Source of the DNA: Actinomycetes bacterium
Lineage (GTDB): Bacteria > Actinomycetota > Humimicrobiia > JAHJRV01
Length of the DNA: 17,044 nt
Direction: 5' to 3'
Assembly (NCBI GenBank): GCA_030640275.1
Contig: DAOWJR010000048.1
Span: 1-17,044 of the forward strand
Both the position numbers and the translations under genes were made by a program. Positions 1-5,644 of the stretch are shown in pieces (within the stretch, counting starts at the first letter, position 1; each line of letters opens with the position of its first letter). The notes beneath the pieces were generated by a model, which did no database searches, had not been told where the DNA came from, and saw nothing but the letters and a program-made list of their open reading frames with translations.

Positions 1-1
1 A

Positions 2-754
2 GTAGACCCTGTATCAACTGAAAAAAAGACATGCTCATTTGATTGTGTTTACTGTCAACTTGGTCGTACTATAAATCCAGTAATTAAGCGAAAAGTATTT
101 GTAAAACCTGATGATTTTGTTAAAGAATTAATACTTGCAAAAAAACTACTTAGAGAATCATCATTAGAAAAAGAATTAAATGAAAAGGAATTACCGATAG
201 ATTACATTACTTTTTCAGGATTAGCTGAGCCTACATTGGCTGGAAATTTAAGCGAATTAGTTAAAGTAATTCGTCAAAATATGTCCCAACCAATTGCCAT
301 TCTTACTAATTCCTCACTTATGACCAGGGAAGATGTTTTAAAAGATCTTTTATTGTTTGATGTTGTTGTTGCTAAAATAGATGCCCCTAATGAAATTTTA
401 TTTAAAAAAATAAATAGACCTTTTGTAAATTATGGTATAGAAAAAATTATAGAACAAATTAAACTATTTTCTGAGAATTTCAATGGTAGATTAGAAATAC
501 AGATGATGTTCATCGATGATAATAAACATTTTGCTAAAGAGTTAGTAGATATTGCTAAAGAAATAAAACCGTATCGAGTGCAACTTAACACTCCTTTAAG
601 ACCTAGTCCTGTTTCACCTCTTAGTGTAGAAGAGATGGATCATATCGAAAAAGAGTTTAAAGGATTAAATACATTAAATGTATATAAAGCGGTAAGACCA
701 AAAGTTTTGACATTAAATGAGAGAGAAACTAGAAGAAGACGACCATCTGATTAA
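2..754 (+). CDS. Radical SAM protein, COG0731-like (5' partial)
   Basis: The reading frame is open from base 2 to the TAA at 752-754, so the gene starts left of the window; the in-frame TTG at 236 is internal. Near the visible N-terminus lies CSFDCVYC (Cys codons at 32-34, 44-46 and 53-55), the CX3CX2C motif that binds the 4Fe-4S cluster of radical SAM enzymes. It is followed by TFSGLAEPTL, which corresponds to the GEPTL motif of the COG0731 group (general radical SAM oxidoreductases related to TYW1). Here the first Gly of the GE pair is Ala. The C-terminus has the NTPLRPSPVSPLS stretch typical of the group. The gene converges on the MinD-like gene and their stop codons overlap by 4 bp. Such genes are often found near ORP/MinD clusters, but the substrate is unknown. 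The family call is firm; the function is open. Confidence 0.85.
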   Translation, partial: VDPVSTEKKTCSFDCVYCQLGRTINPVIKRKVFVKPDDFVKELILAKKLLRESSLEKELNEKELPIDYITFSGLAEPTLAGNLSELVKVIRQNMSQPIAILTNSSLMTREDVLKDLLLFDVVVAKIDAPNEILFKKINRPFVNYGIEKIIEQIKLFSENFNGRLEIQMMFIDDNKHFAKELVDIAKEIKPYRVQLNTPLRPSPVSPLSVEEMDHIEKEFKGLNTLNVYKAVRPKVLTLNERETRRRRPSD

Positions 755-1641
755 GTATGATGTAATAAGCTAATTGTCTTGTTATATAAATCTCTAATCT
801 CATTAGATACCTTATTATCTACATACTCAACAACTGGAATACCATTAACCAAAGCTTCAGTAACTATTGGTTCAAAAGATATATTCCCTGCTATATCAAT
901 GTTATTATCTTTACAATAATTTTTTATTTTTTCAGTATTTTCAAGATTTAAATCATATTTATTTATACATACAATCGACCTTACTTTAAAGTGTTTAGCC
1001 ACCTTATAAACTCTATCTAAATCATGCATTGCAGATAAAGTTGGTTCAGTAACAATTAAAGCTAAATCTACTCCGGTTATAGAGGCAATTATAGGACATG
1101 AGATTCCTGGAGGACCATCGATAATGATTAAATTTTTCTTTTCTTTTTCTGCCATATGTTTCGCATAATTTCTGACCATACTTACAAGTTTTCCTGAATT
1201 TTCTTCTGCAACATTTAGTTTTGCATGTATTAAAGTTCCATATTTTGATTCAGAAATAAATAGTTCTCCTGTTAAATTCTCCCTCATCTCAATTGCATCA
1301 ACAGGACAGATATGAAAGCAAACTCCACAGCCCTCACATGAAATAGGATCTATTATCATTTTATTTATTACATCATTTTCTATAATCTTTTCTATAGCTT
1401 CAAATCGACATACTTCTACACATTCCCCACAGTTTATACATTCTTCTTCATTAATAAATGCTTTCTTACCACTTTTAAAATCAAAAGTTTGTTTGACTTT
1501 TGGTTTTAATAGAAGATGAAGATCCGGAGCATCCACATCACAGTCTGCTATAACCTTAGCATTGGATAGAGCAGCAAAGCTTGCAGCTATAGTTGTTTTT
1601 CCTGTTCCTCCCTTTCCACTTATAACAACTATTTGCTTCAT
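751..1641 (-). CDS. MinD/ParA-type ATPase with two 4Fe-4S ferredoxin motifs (ORP-type)
   Basis: A 296-residue P-loop ATPase. The deviant Walker A motif GKGGTGKTT lies at about residues 9-17 and DGPPG at about 175-179, as in MinD/Mrp proteins. Between them an inserted bacterial ferredoxin domain has two CX2CX2CX3C motifs (Cys 68/71/74/78 and 102/105/108/112), enough for two 4Fe-4S clusters. It is the last gene of the Fur-led cluster. Its ATG overlaps the TGA of the upstream paralogue (ATGA), so the two are translationally coupled and probably form a heterodimer. Homologous pairs occur in the orange-protein (ORP) operons of Desulfovibrio and other anaerobes, where they are linked to a NifX-like metal-cluster protein and to cell division. 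The precise reaction is unknown. Confidence 0.9.
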   Translation of the reverse strand: MKQIVVISGKGGTGKTTIAASFAALSNAKVIADCDVDAPDLHLLLKPKVKQTFDFKSGKKAFINEEECINCGECVEVCRFEAIEKIIENDVINKMIIDPISCEGCGVCFHICPVDAIEMRENLTGELFISESKYGTLIHAKLNVAEENSGKLVSMVRNYAKHMAEKEKKNLIIIDGPPGISCPIIASITGVDLALIVTEPTLSAMHDLDRVYKVAKHFKVRSIVCINKYDLNLENTEKIKNYCKDNNIDIAGNISFEPIVTEALVNGIPVVEYVDNKVSNEIRDLYNKTISLLHHT

Positions 1642-2471
1642 TTAACTAACTCCTTGATCTGTTGATAAAGATTTTTGAAATTCTGCTTTTTCTCAATCTT
1701 TTTTACAACTATAGGTATACCTTTTGAATATTCAAATGCAATATCTTTGTCAAAAGGTATTTTCATTAAAATTGGTATATTTGAATCAAGACAATATTGC
1801 TCTACTTTCTTATCACCAATATCAGATTGATTAATCACAATACCAAAGGGTATTTCCATTTTCTCCATAAGTTCAACTGCTAATTTTAAATCATACAGTC
1901 CAAAAGGAGTGGGTTCAGTGACTAATATACAAAAATCTGACCCTTTAACTGCTTCAATCACAGGACAGGAAGTTCCTGGAGGGACATCAATAATAACAGT
2001 TTTATCAGTATTTATATATTTTTTCACTTCCCTGATTATGGGAGGTGACATGGGTTCTCCAATATCAAGCTTTCCATCTGCAAATAAAATATTATCAGCT
2101 TTACCAATCTCCACTATTCCAATCTTATTTCCAGTTTCAGTTATTGCGTTTTCTGGGCATAGTAAACTACATCCACCACAACCGTGACAAAGCTCAGGAA
2201 ACACTAACACTTTCTCTTTTAAAACAGCTATTGCATTAAAGGCACAAATTTCAGCACATTTTCCACAATAATTACATTTGCCCTCATCAACTTTTGGTAT
2301 GGGAATATTAACCGGTAATATTTTTTCAATTTTTGGCTTTAAAAAAATATGAGCATTGGGTTCTTCTACGTCACAATCAATAAATTGTACATTATCGATT
2401 GATAAAGCTAAATTTGTAGCAACAGTGGTTTTACCCGTTCCACCTTTTCCACTAGCGACTGATATTATCAA
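1638..2471 (-). CDS. MinD/ParA-type ATPase with two 4Fe-4S ferredoxin motifs, paralogue of the next gene
   Basis: A 277-residue paralogue of the gene at 751-1641. It has GKGGTGKTT near the N-terminus (about residues 8-16), IIDVPPG at about 160-166, and an inserted ferredoxin domain with Cys 66/69/72/76 and 95/98/101/105. The start is TTG at 2471, preceded by GAGG with 6 nt spacing. Its TGA overlaps the ATG of the following gene by ATGA, which implies obligate co-expression. Like its partner it belongs to the ferredoxin-containing MinD ATPases of ORP-type clusters, and probably acts in metallocluster assembly, electron transfer or positioning with the NifX-like proteins. An 18/20 copy of its start region occurs 76 bp upstream, described separately. 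Confidence 0.9.
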   Translation of the reverse strand: MIISVASGKGGTGKTTVATNLALSIDNVQFIDCDVEEPNAHIFLKPKIEKILPVNIPIPKVDEGKCNYCGKCAEICAFNAIAVLKEKVLVFPELCHGCGGCSLLCPENAITETGNKIGIVEIGKADNILFADGKLDIGEPMSPPIIREVKKYINTDKTVIIDVPPGTSCPVIEAVKGSDFCILVTEPTPFGLYDLKLAVELMEKMEIPFGIVINQSDIGDKKVEQYCLDSNIPILMKIPFDKDIAFEYSKGIPIVVKKIEKKQNFKNLYQQIKELVK

Positions 2472-2556
2472 CTATCGCCTCACTTCTCTATGTAAATCAT
2501 TAAATATTTTATATCTGTGTTATTTAGCATGCTATTGATATTATCAATTATTGCCT
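2461..2556. repeat. Short direct repeat with GATATTATC dyads around the minD-like start
   Basis: Bases 2461-2480 and 2537-2556 are the same 20-mer with two C/T differences (first copy GATATTATCAACTATCGCCT), spaced 76 bp. Each copy is centred on a dyad: ATTGATATTATCAAT at 2534-2548 is perfect over 15 bp, and TGATATTATCA at 2460-2470 over 11 bp. One copy carries the stop of the zinc-ribbon gene and the other the start of the MinD-like gene. It could be a small segmental duplication or a paired operator. Confidence 0.6.
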
Positions 2557-2790
2557 TACCATATTTATCCCGCATTTTGGACATTTAATTGAATAGCAAG
2601 GAGCTCCTACAGTATGAGAAACCTTATGCCCACAACTTGGACAAACACAGAATCCCGCTGGTCCTGCGCCTGGTCTTGTTCCTCCCATACGACCCCTACC
2701 TCCACCTCTACCTGAACCCCCTCCTCCACCTAATCCTGCTCCACTTCCTGCTCCTTTTCCTCTATTTAATGGGTTTCTTCTATTTGTCAA
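2548..2790 (-). CDS. Small Gly-rich protein with C-terminal zinc ribbon
   Basis: An 80-residue protein. Residues 11-46 are almost wholly Gly/Arg/Ser/Ala/Pro, followed by a Cys-rich tail with Cys 48, 50, 53, 65, 70 and 73 (CVCPSC and CPKC pairs), probably one zinc ribbon or a metal/Fe-S site. I place the start at TTG 2790 because a perfect GGAGGT (2803-2798) lies 7 nt upstream; the longer frame from ATG 2805 would overlap that ribosome-binding site and has none of its own. Proteins of this form accompany NifX-like and MinD/ferredoxin genes in anaerobes. It could be a metal carrier or small partner of the NifX-like proteins. The function is unknown. Confidence 0.75.
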   Translation of the reverse strand: MTNRRNPLNRGKGAGSGAGLGGGGGSGRGGGRGRMGGTRPGAGPAGFCVCPSCGHKVSHTVGAPCYSIKCPKCGINMVRQ

Positions 2791-2797
2791 AATTAAA

Positions 2798-2803
2798 ACC
2801 TCC
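2798..2803 (-). promoter_or_regulatory. Shine-Dalgarno GGAGGT that decides a TTG start
   Basis: GGAGGT on the minus strand, 7 nt before TTG 2790. It lies inside the alternative longer frame beginning at ATG 2805, which argues for the TTG start. Confidence 0.7.
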
Positions 2804-2833
2804 ATCCATTTTTTAAAATTTAATTAAAATTTA

Positions 2834-3196
2834 TTAGAATCCAAATTTTGGTGAAACACTCGGTCCAGAATCGGACTTAAGAGAACCATCTTTATATTTT
2901 TCCAATATTTCCTTAACCGTTCCCTTTGCACCTGTTATTACATCAATATTTGTAGACTTAAGTGTATGAAAAGCATTAGGACCACAATTACCAGTTATAA
3001 CAACATTAACTTCTTTATTAGCAACAAATTGGGCTGATTGTATTCCTGCACCTCCTGTTGCACGAATGCTTGAATTTTCTATAGCTTCAAAATCCATCGT
3101 TTCTGGATCAACGATTATGAAGTAAGCACATCTTCCAAATCTTGAATCGACTTCTGAATTCAGATCTGAACCTTGAGAAGTAATACATATTTTCAT
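2834..3196 (-). CDS. NifX/NifB-C-terminal-like (dinitrogenase Fe-Mo cofactor biosynthesis) family protein, ORP-like
   Basis: A 120-residue protein spanning a single NifX/NafY-type domain (COG1433): MKICITSQG at the start, the conserved SRFGRCAYFIIVD motif (about residues 18-30), GAGIQSAQ (50-57), and VVITGNCGPNAF (65-76), followed by a short disordered tail. An AAAGGA Shine-Dalgarno precedes the ATG. The family binds metal-sulfur clusters: NifX and NafY hold FeMo-co or its precursors, and the Desulfovibrio orange protein holds a Mo-Cu-S cluster. No nif structural gene or nifB is present here, so a role in nitrogen fixation is not supported. With the adjacent MinD/ferredoxin ATPases, an ORP-like cluster carrier is the better reading. 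Confidence 0.88.
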   Translation of the reverse strand: MKICITSQGSDLNSEVDSRFGRCAYFIIVDPETMDFEAIENSSIRATGGAGIQSAQFVANKEVNVVITGNCGPNAFHTLKSTNIDVITGAKGTVKEILEKYKDGSLKSDSGPSVSPKFGF

Positions 3197-3271
3197 AACG
3201 ATTCCTTTCTATAAAATTCTTAATTATTTCCTATTATTATGTTTATGAGTCTAAGAGATTATATTGTTTAT

Positions 3272-3320
3272 GATAAGCATCTTTATAATCTAACTTTCTA
3301 AAAGAAAATCCATGCTTATC
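3272..3320. other. Nested inverted repeat in a 140-bp gap between the two NifX-like genes
   Basis: GATAAGCAT (3272-3280) pairs perfectly with ATGCTTATC (3312-3320). The 31-nt interval contains a second small hairpin, TTTCT (3295-3299) with AGAAA (3303-3307). There is no T-tract, so it is not a standard terminator. It may be a processing or regulatory RNA structure in the operon mRNA. Confidence 0.5.
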
Positions 3321-3336
3321 TAAAGTATGGTGTATA

Positions 3337-3747
3337 TTATTTCTTATGATTATTTTCATGATTATGTTCATCATGGTCACATATAGATTTTTCAATCCCA
3401 TATCCTCTACCAGAACCCGGGACACAAGTACTTTCACCTGATTCTAATTTTCCACTGACAATCCTTGAAACTACTTCGTCTATTTCACCATTTACTCCAA
3501 TTATTATTTCTATATTTTTTTCTGCAAACAATCCTTGAGCTCTATGCCCCATGCCTCCAGCTATAATACAACTCACCCCTATTTCCGATAAAAACTGAGG
3601 AAGAAATGCTGGTTGGTGACCTGGATTTTTTATTACCTCTTTACTTAGAATTTTTTCATCCTCAATTTCAATAATTGTAAAATAGGGACATCTTCCAAAA
3701 TGAGGGGATACAAAATTGCCCTCATCTGTCGAAATAGCTATTTTCAA
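3337..3747 (-). CDS. NifX-like protein with His-rich C-terminal tail
   Basis: 136 residues: a NifX-type domain (MKIAISTDEG, then SPHFGRCPYFTIIE and IIAGGMGHRAQGLF) followed by a Gly/Cys linker and a short metal-binding tail, CDHDEHNHENNHKK, with four His, one Cys and several acidic residues. The start is TTG 3747, with AAAGGAG (3760-3754) 6 nt upstream. It is paralogous to the gene at 2834-3196 but carries the extra tail, so the pair may have distinct roles such as metal delivery versus cluster holding. It lies third in the Fur-led cluster, after an intergenic hairpin. The family call is firm; the metal specificity is unknown. Confidence 0.88.
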   Translation of the reverse strand: MKIAISTDEGNFVSPHFGRCPYFTIIEIEDEKILSKEVIKNPGHQPAFLPQFLSEIGVSCIIAGGMGHRAQGLFAEKNIEIIIGVNGEIDEVVSRIVSGKLESGESTCVPGSGRGYGIEKSICDHDEHNHENNHKK

Positions 3748-3772
3748 ATCTTTCTCCTTTATAAAGATTTTA

Positions 3773-3800
3773 GGGTAAACAGAAAATAATCTGTTTACCC
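3773..3800 (-). other. Strong intercistronic hairpin (10-bp perfect stem)
   Basis: GGGTAAACAG (3773-3782) pairs perfectly with CTGTTTACCC (3791-3800) around an 8-nt AT-only loop. It lies between the DUF5320-like stop (3815) and the NifX-like start (3747). On the minus strand it is followed by TAAAATCTTT rather than a clean U-run, so it is a weak terminator at best. More likely it is an attenuator or mRNA-stabilising/processing element. Confidence 0.6.
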
Positions 3801-3814
3801 ATCATTCTATATAT

Positions 3815-4225
3815 CTACTTTTTTTCCTTTTCAAGTTTGGATTTCAGGGATTCCATTCTTTTTTCTATATCCTTAAGTATGTTTTTTATATCTTTAGACT
3901 GTTCTTTGAGCGCACCCATTTCCTGCTCAGGGTTCAATGCACCTTCATAGGGATAAACTTCTTGTGGGTAAGGTACTGGGGGATACTCCCATCCTGGTCT
4001 GGATCTTGCCCAGTATGGTAATCCTGTAGCATAGTACCTGTGCCTGAATCCAAATCCTCCGCCCCGACCTCCATATCCTCTACCCATACCGAATCCTCTT
4101 CCAAAACCATAACCTCCACCTATTGGATTAGCATATCCTGGTACAGAATATCCAGCACAATAACCCATAGCTCTGCCTGTCATTGGTCCAAATCTCATAG
4201 GTCCTGTTCTATCTCCTCTTGGCAT
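3815..4225 (-). CDS. Gly/Tyr/Arg-rich DUF5320-like protein with C-terminal coiled coil
   Basis: A 136-residue protein. The N-terminus MPRGDRTGPMRFGPMTGRAMGYC is typical of DUF5320-like proteins found beside NifX/MinD genes in anaerobes. Residues 33-66 are Gly/Phe/Tyr/Arg-rich, residues 68-96 are Pro/Tyr-rich, and residues 98-136 are a Lys/Glu-rich amphipathic helix, probably a coiled coil. A near-perfect Shine-Dalgarno, GGAGGTGA, precedes the ATG. There is no signal peptide or membrane segment. The low-complexity Gly/aromatic region could mediate self-association and the coiled coil a partner interaction, but the function is unknown. It is the second gene after fur, 54 bp away. Confidence 0.8.
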   Translation of the reverse strand: MPRGDRTGPMRFGPMTGRAMGYCAGYSVPGYANPIGGGYGFGRGFGMGRGYGGRGGGFGFRHRYYATGLPYWARSRPGWEYPPVPYPQEVYPYEGALNPEQEMGALKEQSKDIKNILKDIEKRMESLKSKLEKEKK

Positions 4226-4279
4226 AATTTCACCTCCTTTTTTAATATAAAATAAGTTTTTTATTTAAATCATTAACAT

Positions 4280-4744
4280 TTAAGATAATTTAGTTAACTT
4301 ACATTTATCACATAGACCATAAAAACCTACCTGATGGTATTTAATCTCAAAATTGTGTTTTTCTGATAAAACCTTTTCAAGCTTATCGAATAGTTTTATT
4401 TCTTCATCTATGAAATCACTATAATCAATTATTTTTCCACAACTCAAACAAACTAAATGATGATGGTGTTCACTTTTTAGATCACCAATTAGCTCATATC
4501 TGCTTCGTCCATCACCAAAATCATGTCTACTGATCATCCCCATATTAATTAAAATATCAAGAGTGCGATAAATTGTTGTTAAACCAATCCCTGGATATAT
4601 TTTATATACTTCCATATATATGTCTTCAGCACTTAAATGTTTTTTAGCTCTACTAAAAACATCCAATATAATCTCTCTTGGTTGTGTCATCTTATAGCCA
4701 AATTTTCTAAATCTTGCATGACACCATCTTGGTCCTCTTCCCAA
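4280..4744 (-). CDS. Fur-family metalloregulator
   Basis: A 154-residue Fur/PerR/Zur-type repressor. The N-terminal winged helix covers about residues 17-85, with GLTTIYRTLDIL as the recognition helix. The metal and dimer domain has HHHH (93-96), CLSC (Cys 99, 102) and CDKC (Cys 145, 148), the two CXXC pairs of a structural zinc site. A short extension with WCHARFRKFG precedes the helix-turn-helix. The start is TTG 4744, with AGGAGA 7 nt upstream; no other start fits. It is the first gene of the ORP-like cluster, directly behind a promoter carrying a good Fur box, so it probably represses its own operon when iron is sufficient. Whether it senses iron, peroxide or zinc cannot be settled from sequence, but the box favours Fur. 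Confidence 0.92.
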   Translation of the reverse strand: MGRGPRWCHARFRKFGYKMTQPREIILDVFSRAKKHLSAEDIYMEVYKIYPGIGLTTIYRTLDILINMGMISRHDFGDGRSRYELIGDLKSEHHHHLVCLSCGKIIDYSDFIDEEIKLFDKLEKVLSEKHNFEIKYHQVGFYGLCDKCKLTKLS

Positions 4745-4761
4745 AATACAGTCTCCTAAAT

Positions 4762-4780
4762 GATAATGGTTTTCATTTTC
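4762..4780 (-). promoter_or_regulatory. Fur box over the transcription start of fur
   Basis: The minus strand reads GAAAATGAAAACCATTATC, matching the classic 19-bp Fur box GATAATGATAATCATTATC at 16 of 19 positions. It starts about 6 nt downstream of the -10 hexamer, so it covers the expected +1 and would block RNA polymerase when occupied. Confidence 0.75.
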
Positions 4781-4785
4781 AATTA

Positions 4786-4813
4786 ATTATAGCATAAATT
4801 ATTAAAATTGCAA
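4786..4813 (-). promoter_or_regulatory. Sigma-70-type promoter of the fur/ORP-like operon
   Basis: On the minus strand: -35 TTGCAA (4813-4808), a 16-nt spacer ending in TGC (extended -10), then -10 TATAAT (4791-4786). It lies 41 nt upstream of TTG 4744 and just downstream of the terminator of the preceding operon. Confidence 0.8.
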
Positions 4814-4840
4814 GAATTTTTTTATTATTATTAAAAAAAT

Positions 4841-4864
4841 AAAGCAACCTTTAAAGATTGCTTT
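4841..4864 (-). terminator. Intrinsic terminator after the PorG-like gene
   Basis: AAAGCAA and TTGCTTT form a 7-bp stem around a 10-nt loop, followed on the minus strand by ATTTTTTTAATAATAATAAAAAA. It lies 114 nt beyond the stop of the gene at 4978-5550 and separates that operon from the fur promoter. Confidence 0.65.
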
Positions 4865-4886
4865 TATAATTTTGATCTTGTTCTTT

Positions 4887-4928
4887 CTATAACTATTCGT
4901 TATAAGGTTCTTCGCCACCTTTGGTAGC
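4887..4928. other. Two small hairpins in a GC-richer intergenic island
   Basis: TATAAC (4888-4893) pairs with GTTATA (4899-4904), and GCCACC (4914-4919) pairs with GGTAGC (4923-4928) with one mismatch. The segment between about 4905 and 4930 is richer in G and C than the surroundings. On the minus strand a short open stretch ends GGEEPYNE before TAG, but with no start or ribosome-binding site. It may be a relic of a gene or repeat; the origin is unknown. Confidence 0.3.
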
Positions 4929-4977
4929 TCACAATAACAAATTTATATTGAAATTAAAAAATGACAATTAGTAGGAG

Positions 4978-5550
4978 TTAATCTACCATTACTTCTTCGT
5001 ATCCCCTTCTTAGAGCTTTTATATTAGCATCTACAATAGAGGCGGGGAATTTTTTTGAAAGTTGCTTTTTTACTGCCTCTTCCACATTTTTAAGACTAAC
5101 AAGTCCAGATGCCTTAGAAAAGGCTCCAAGTAACGGTGTATTAGGAATAACTCTACCCAACTCTTCCAAAGAAATAGTATTTGCATCTACAATAAATACT
5201 TTTCTTTTCCCGGCATCTAAAGTTTTCCTTAGCTCTCTAGGGGACTGTGTTGAATTTATAATAATAGTTCCCTCTGGATCAAGCCCCTCTAAAATGTCAA
5301 TACTTACAATTAATGAAGGATCTAACACCAATACAATTTTTGGATTTTCAACATGTGAGTGAATTATTATTGGTTCTTTGCTTATCCTGGTAAAAGCCTG
5401 AACTGGAGCCCCCATTCTTTCTGCTCCATATTCTGGAAATGCTTGAACATGATAACCTTCACTCAAAGCTGATTCAGCTAACATTTTTGAAACAGTAACT
5501 GCCCCTTGACCTCCCCTACCATGCCATCTCACTTCAATTAAGTCTTTCAA
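4978..5550 (-). CDS. 2-oxoacid:ferredoxin oxidoreductase gamma subunit (PorG/VorC-like), orphan
   Basis: A 190-residue protein covering the whole gamma domain: GRGGQGAVTVSKMLAESAL at about residues 11-29, the conserved PEYGAERMGAPVQAF (about 39-53), and NTPLLGAFSKASGLV. The gamma subunit contributes to CoA binding in pyruvate or 2-oxoisovalerate:ferredoxin oxidoreductase, which makes acyl-CoA, CO2 and reduced ferredoxin. The start is TTG 5550, with AGGAGG only 4 nt upstream. The alpha, beta and delta subunits are not adjacent: a small unrelated gene precedes it and a terminator follows. It may work with subunits encoded elsewhere, or replace the gamma chain of another complex. The family call is firm; the substrate is unknown. 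Confidence 0.88.
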   Translation of the reverse strand: MKDLIEVRWHGRGGQGAVTVSKMLAESALSEGYHVQAFPEYGAERMGAPVQAFTRISKEPIIIHSHVENPKIVLVLDPSLIVSIDILEGLDPEGTIIINSTQSPRELRKTLDAGKRKVFIVDANTISLEELGRVIPNTPLLGAFSKASGLVSLKNVEEAVKKQLSKKFPASIVDANIKALRRGYEEVMVD

Positions 5551-5584
5551 GTTTCCTCCTATATAAATTATTAAATTTATTCTT

Positions 5585-5610
5585 AATATATTATTTAAAA
5601 TATATTATTT
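5585..5610. repeat. Short tandem AT repeat, 14-bp period
   Basis: AATATATTATTT occurs at 5585-5596 and again at 5599-5610. It lies upstream of the PorG-like start and may overlap its promoter, but no convincing -35/-10 pair can be chosen in such AT-rich sequence. Confidence 0.5.
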
Positions 5611-5644
5611 GCTTTATTAGTTGGTTTACTTCTCTTAGTATAGA

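Noticed and set aside
236..754. A shorter radical SAM reading with TTG 236 as the start.
   Set aside because: The frame is open to the window edge and carries the CX3CX2C motif upstream of 236, so the true start is outside the window.
3243..3437. Minus-strand frame of 64 codons across the gap between the NifX-like genes.
   Set aside because: It starts inside the NifX-like gene in another frame, has no ribosome-binding site and matches no family; the nested hairpin explains the gap better.
2834..3747. Reading the NifX-like proteins as evidence for nitrogen fixation.
   Set aside because: No nifH, D, K, E, N or B is in the window, and the MinD/ferredoxin neighbours fit ORP-type clusters better.
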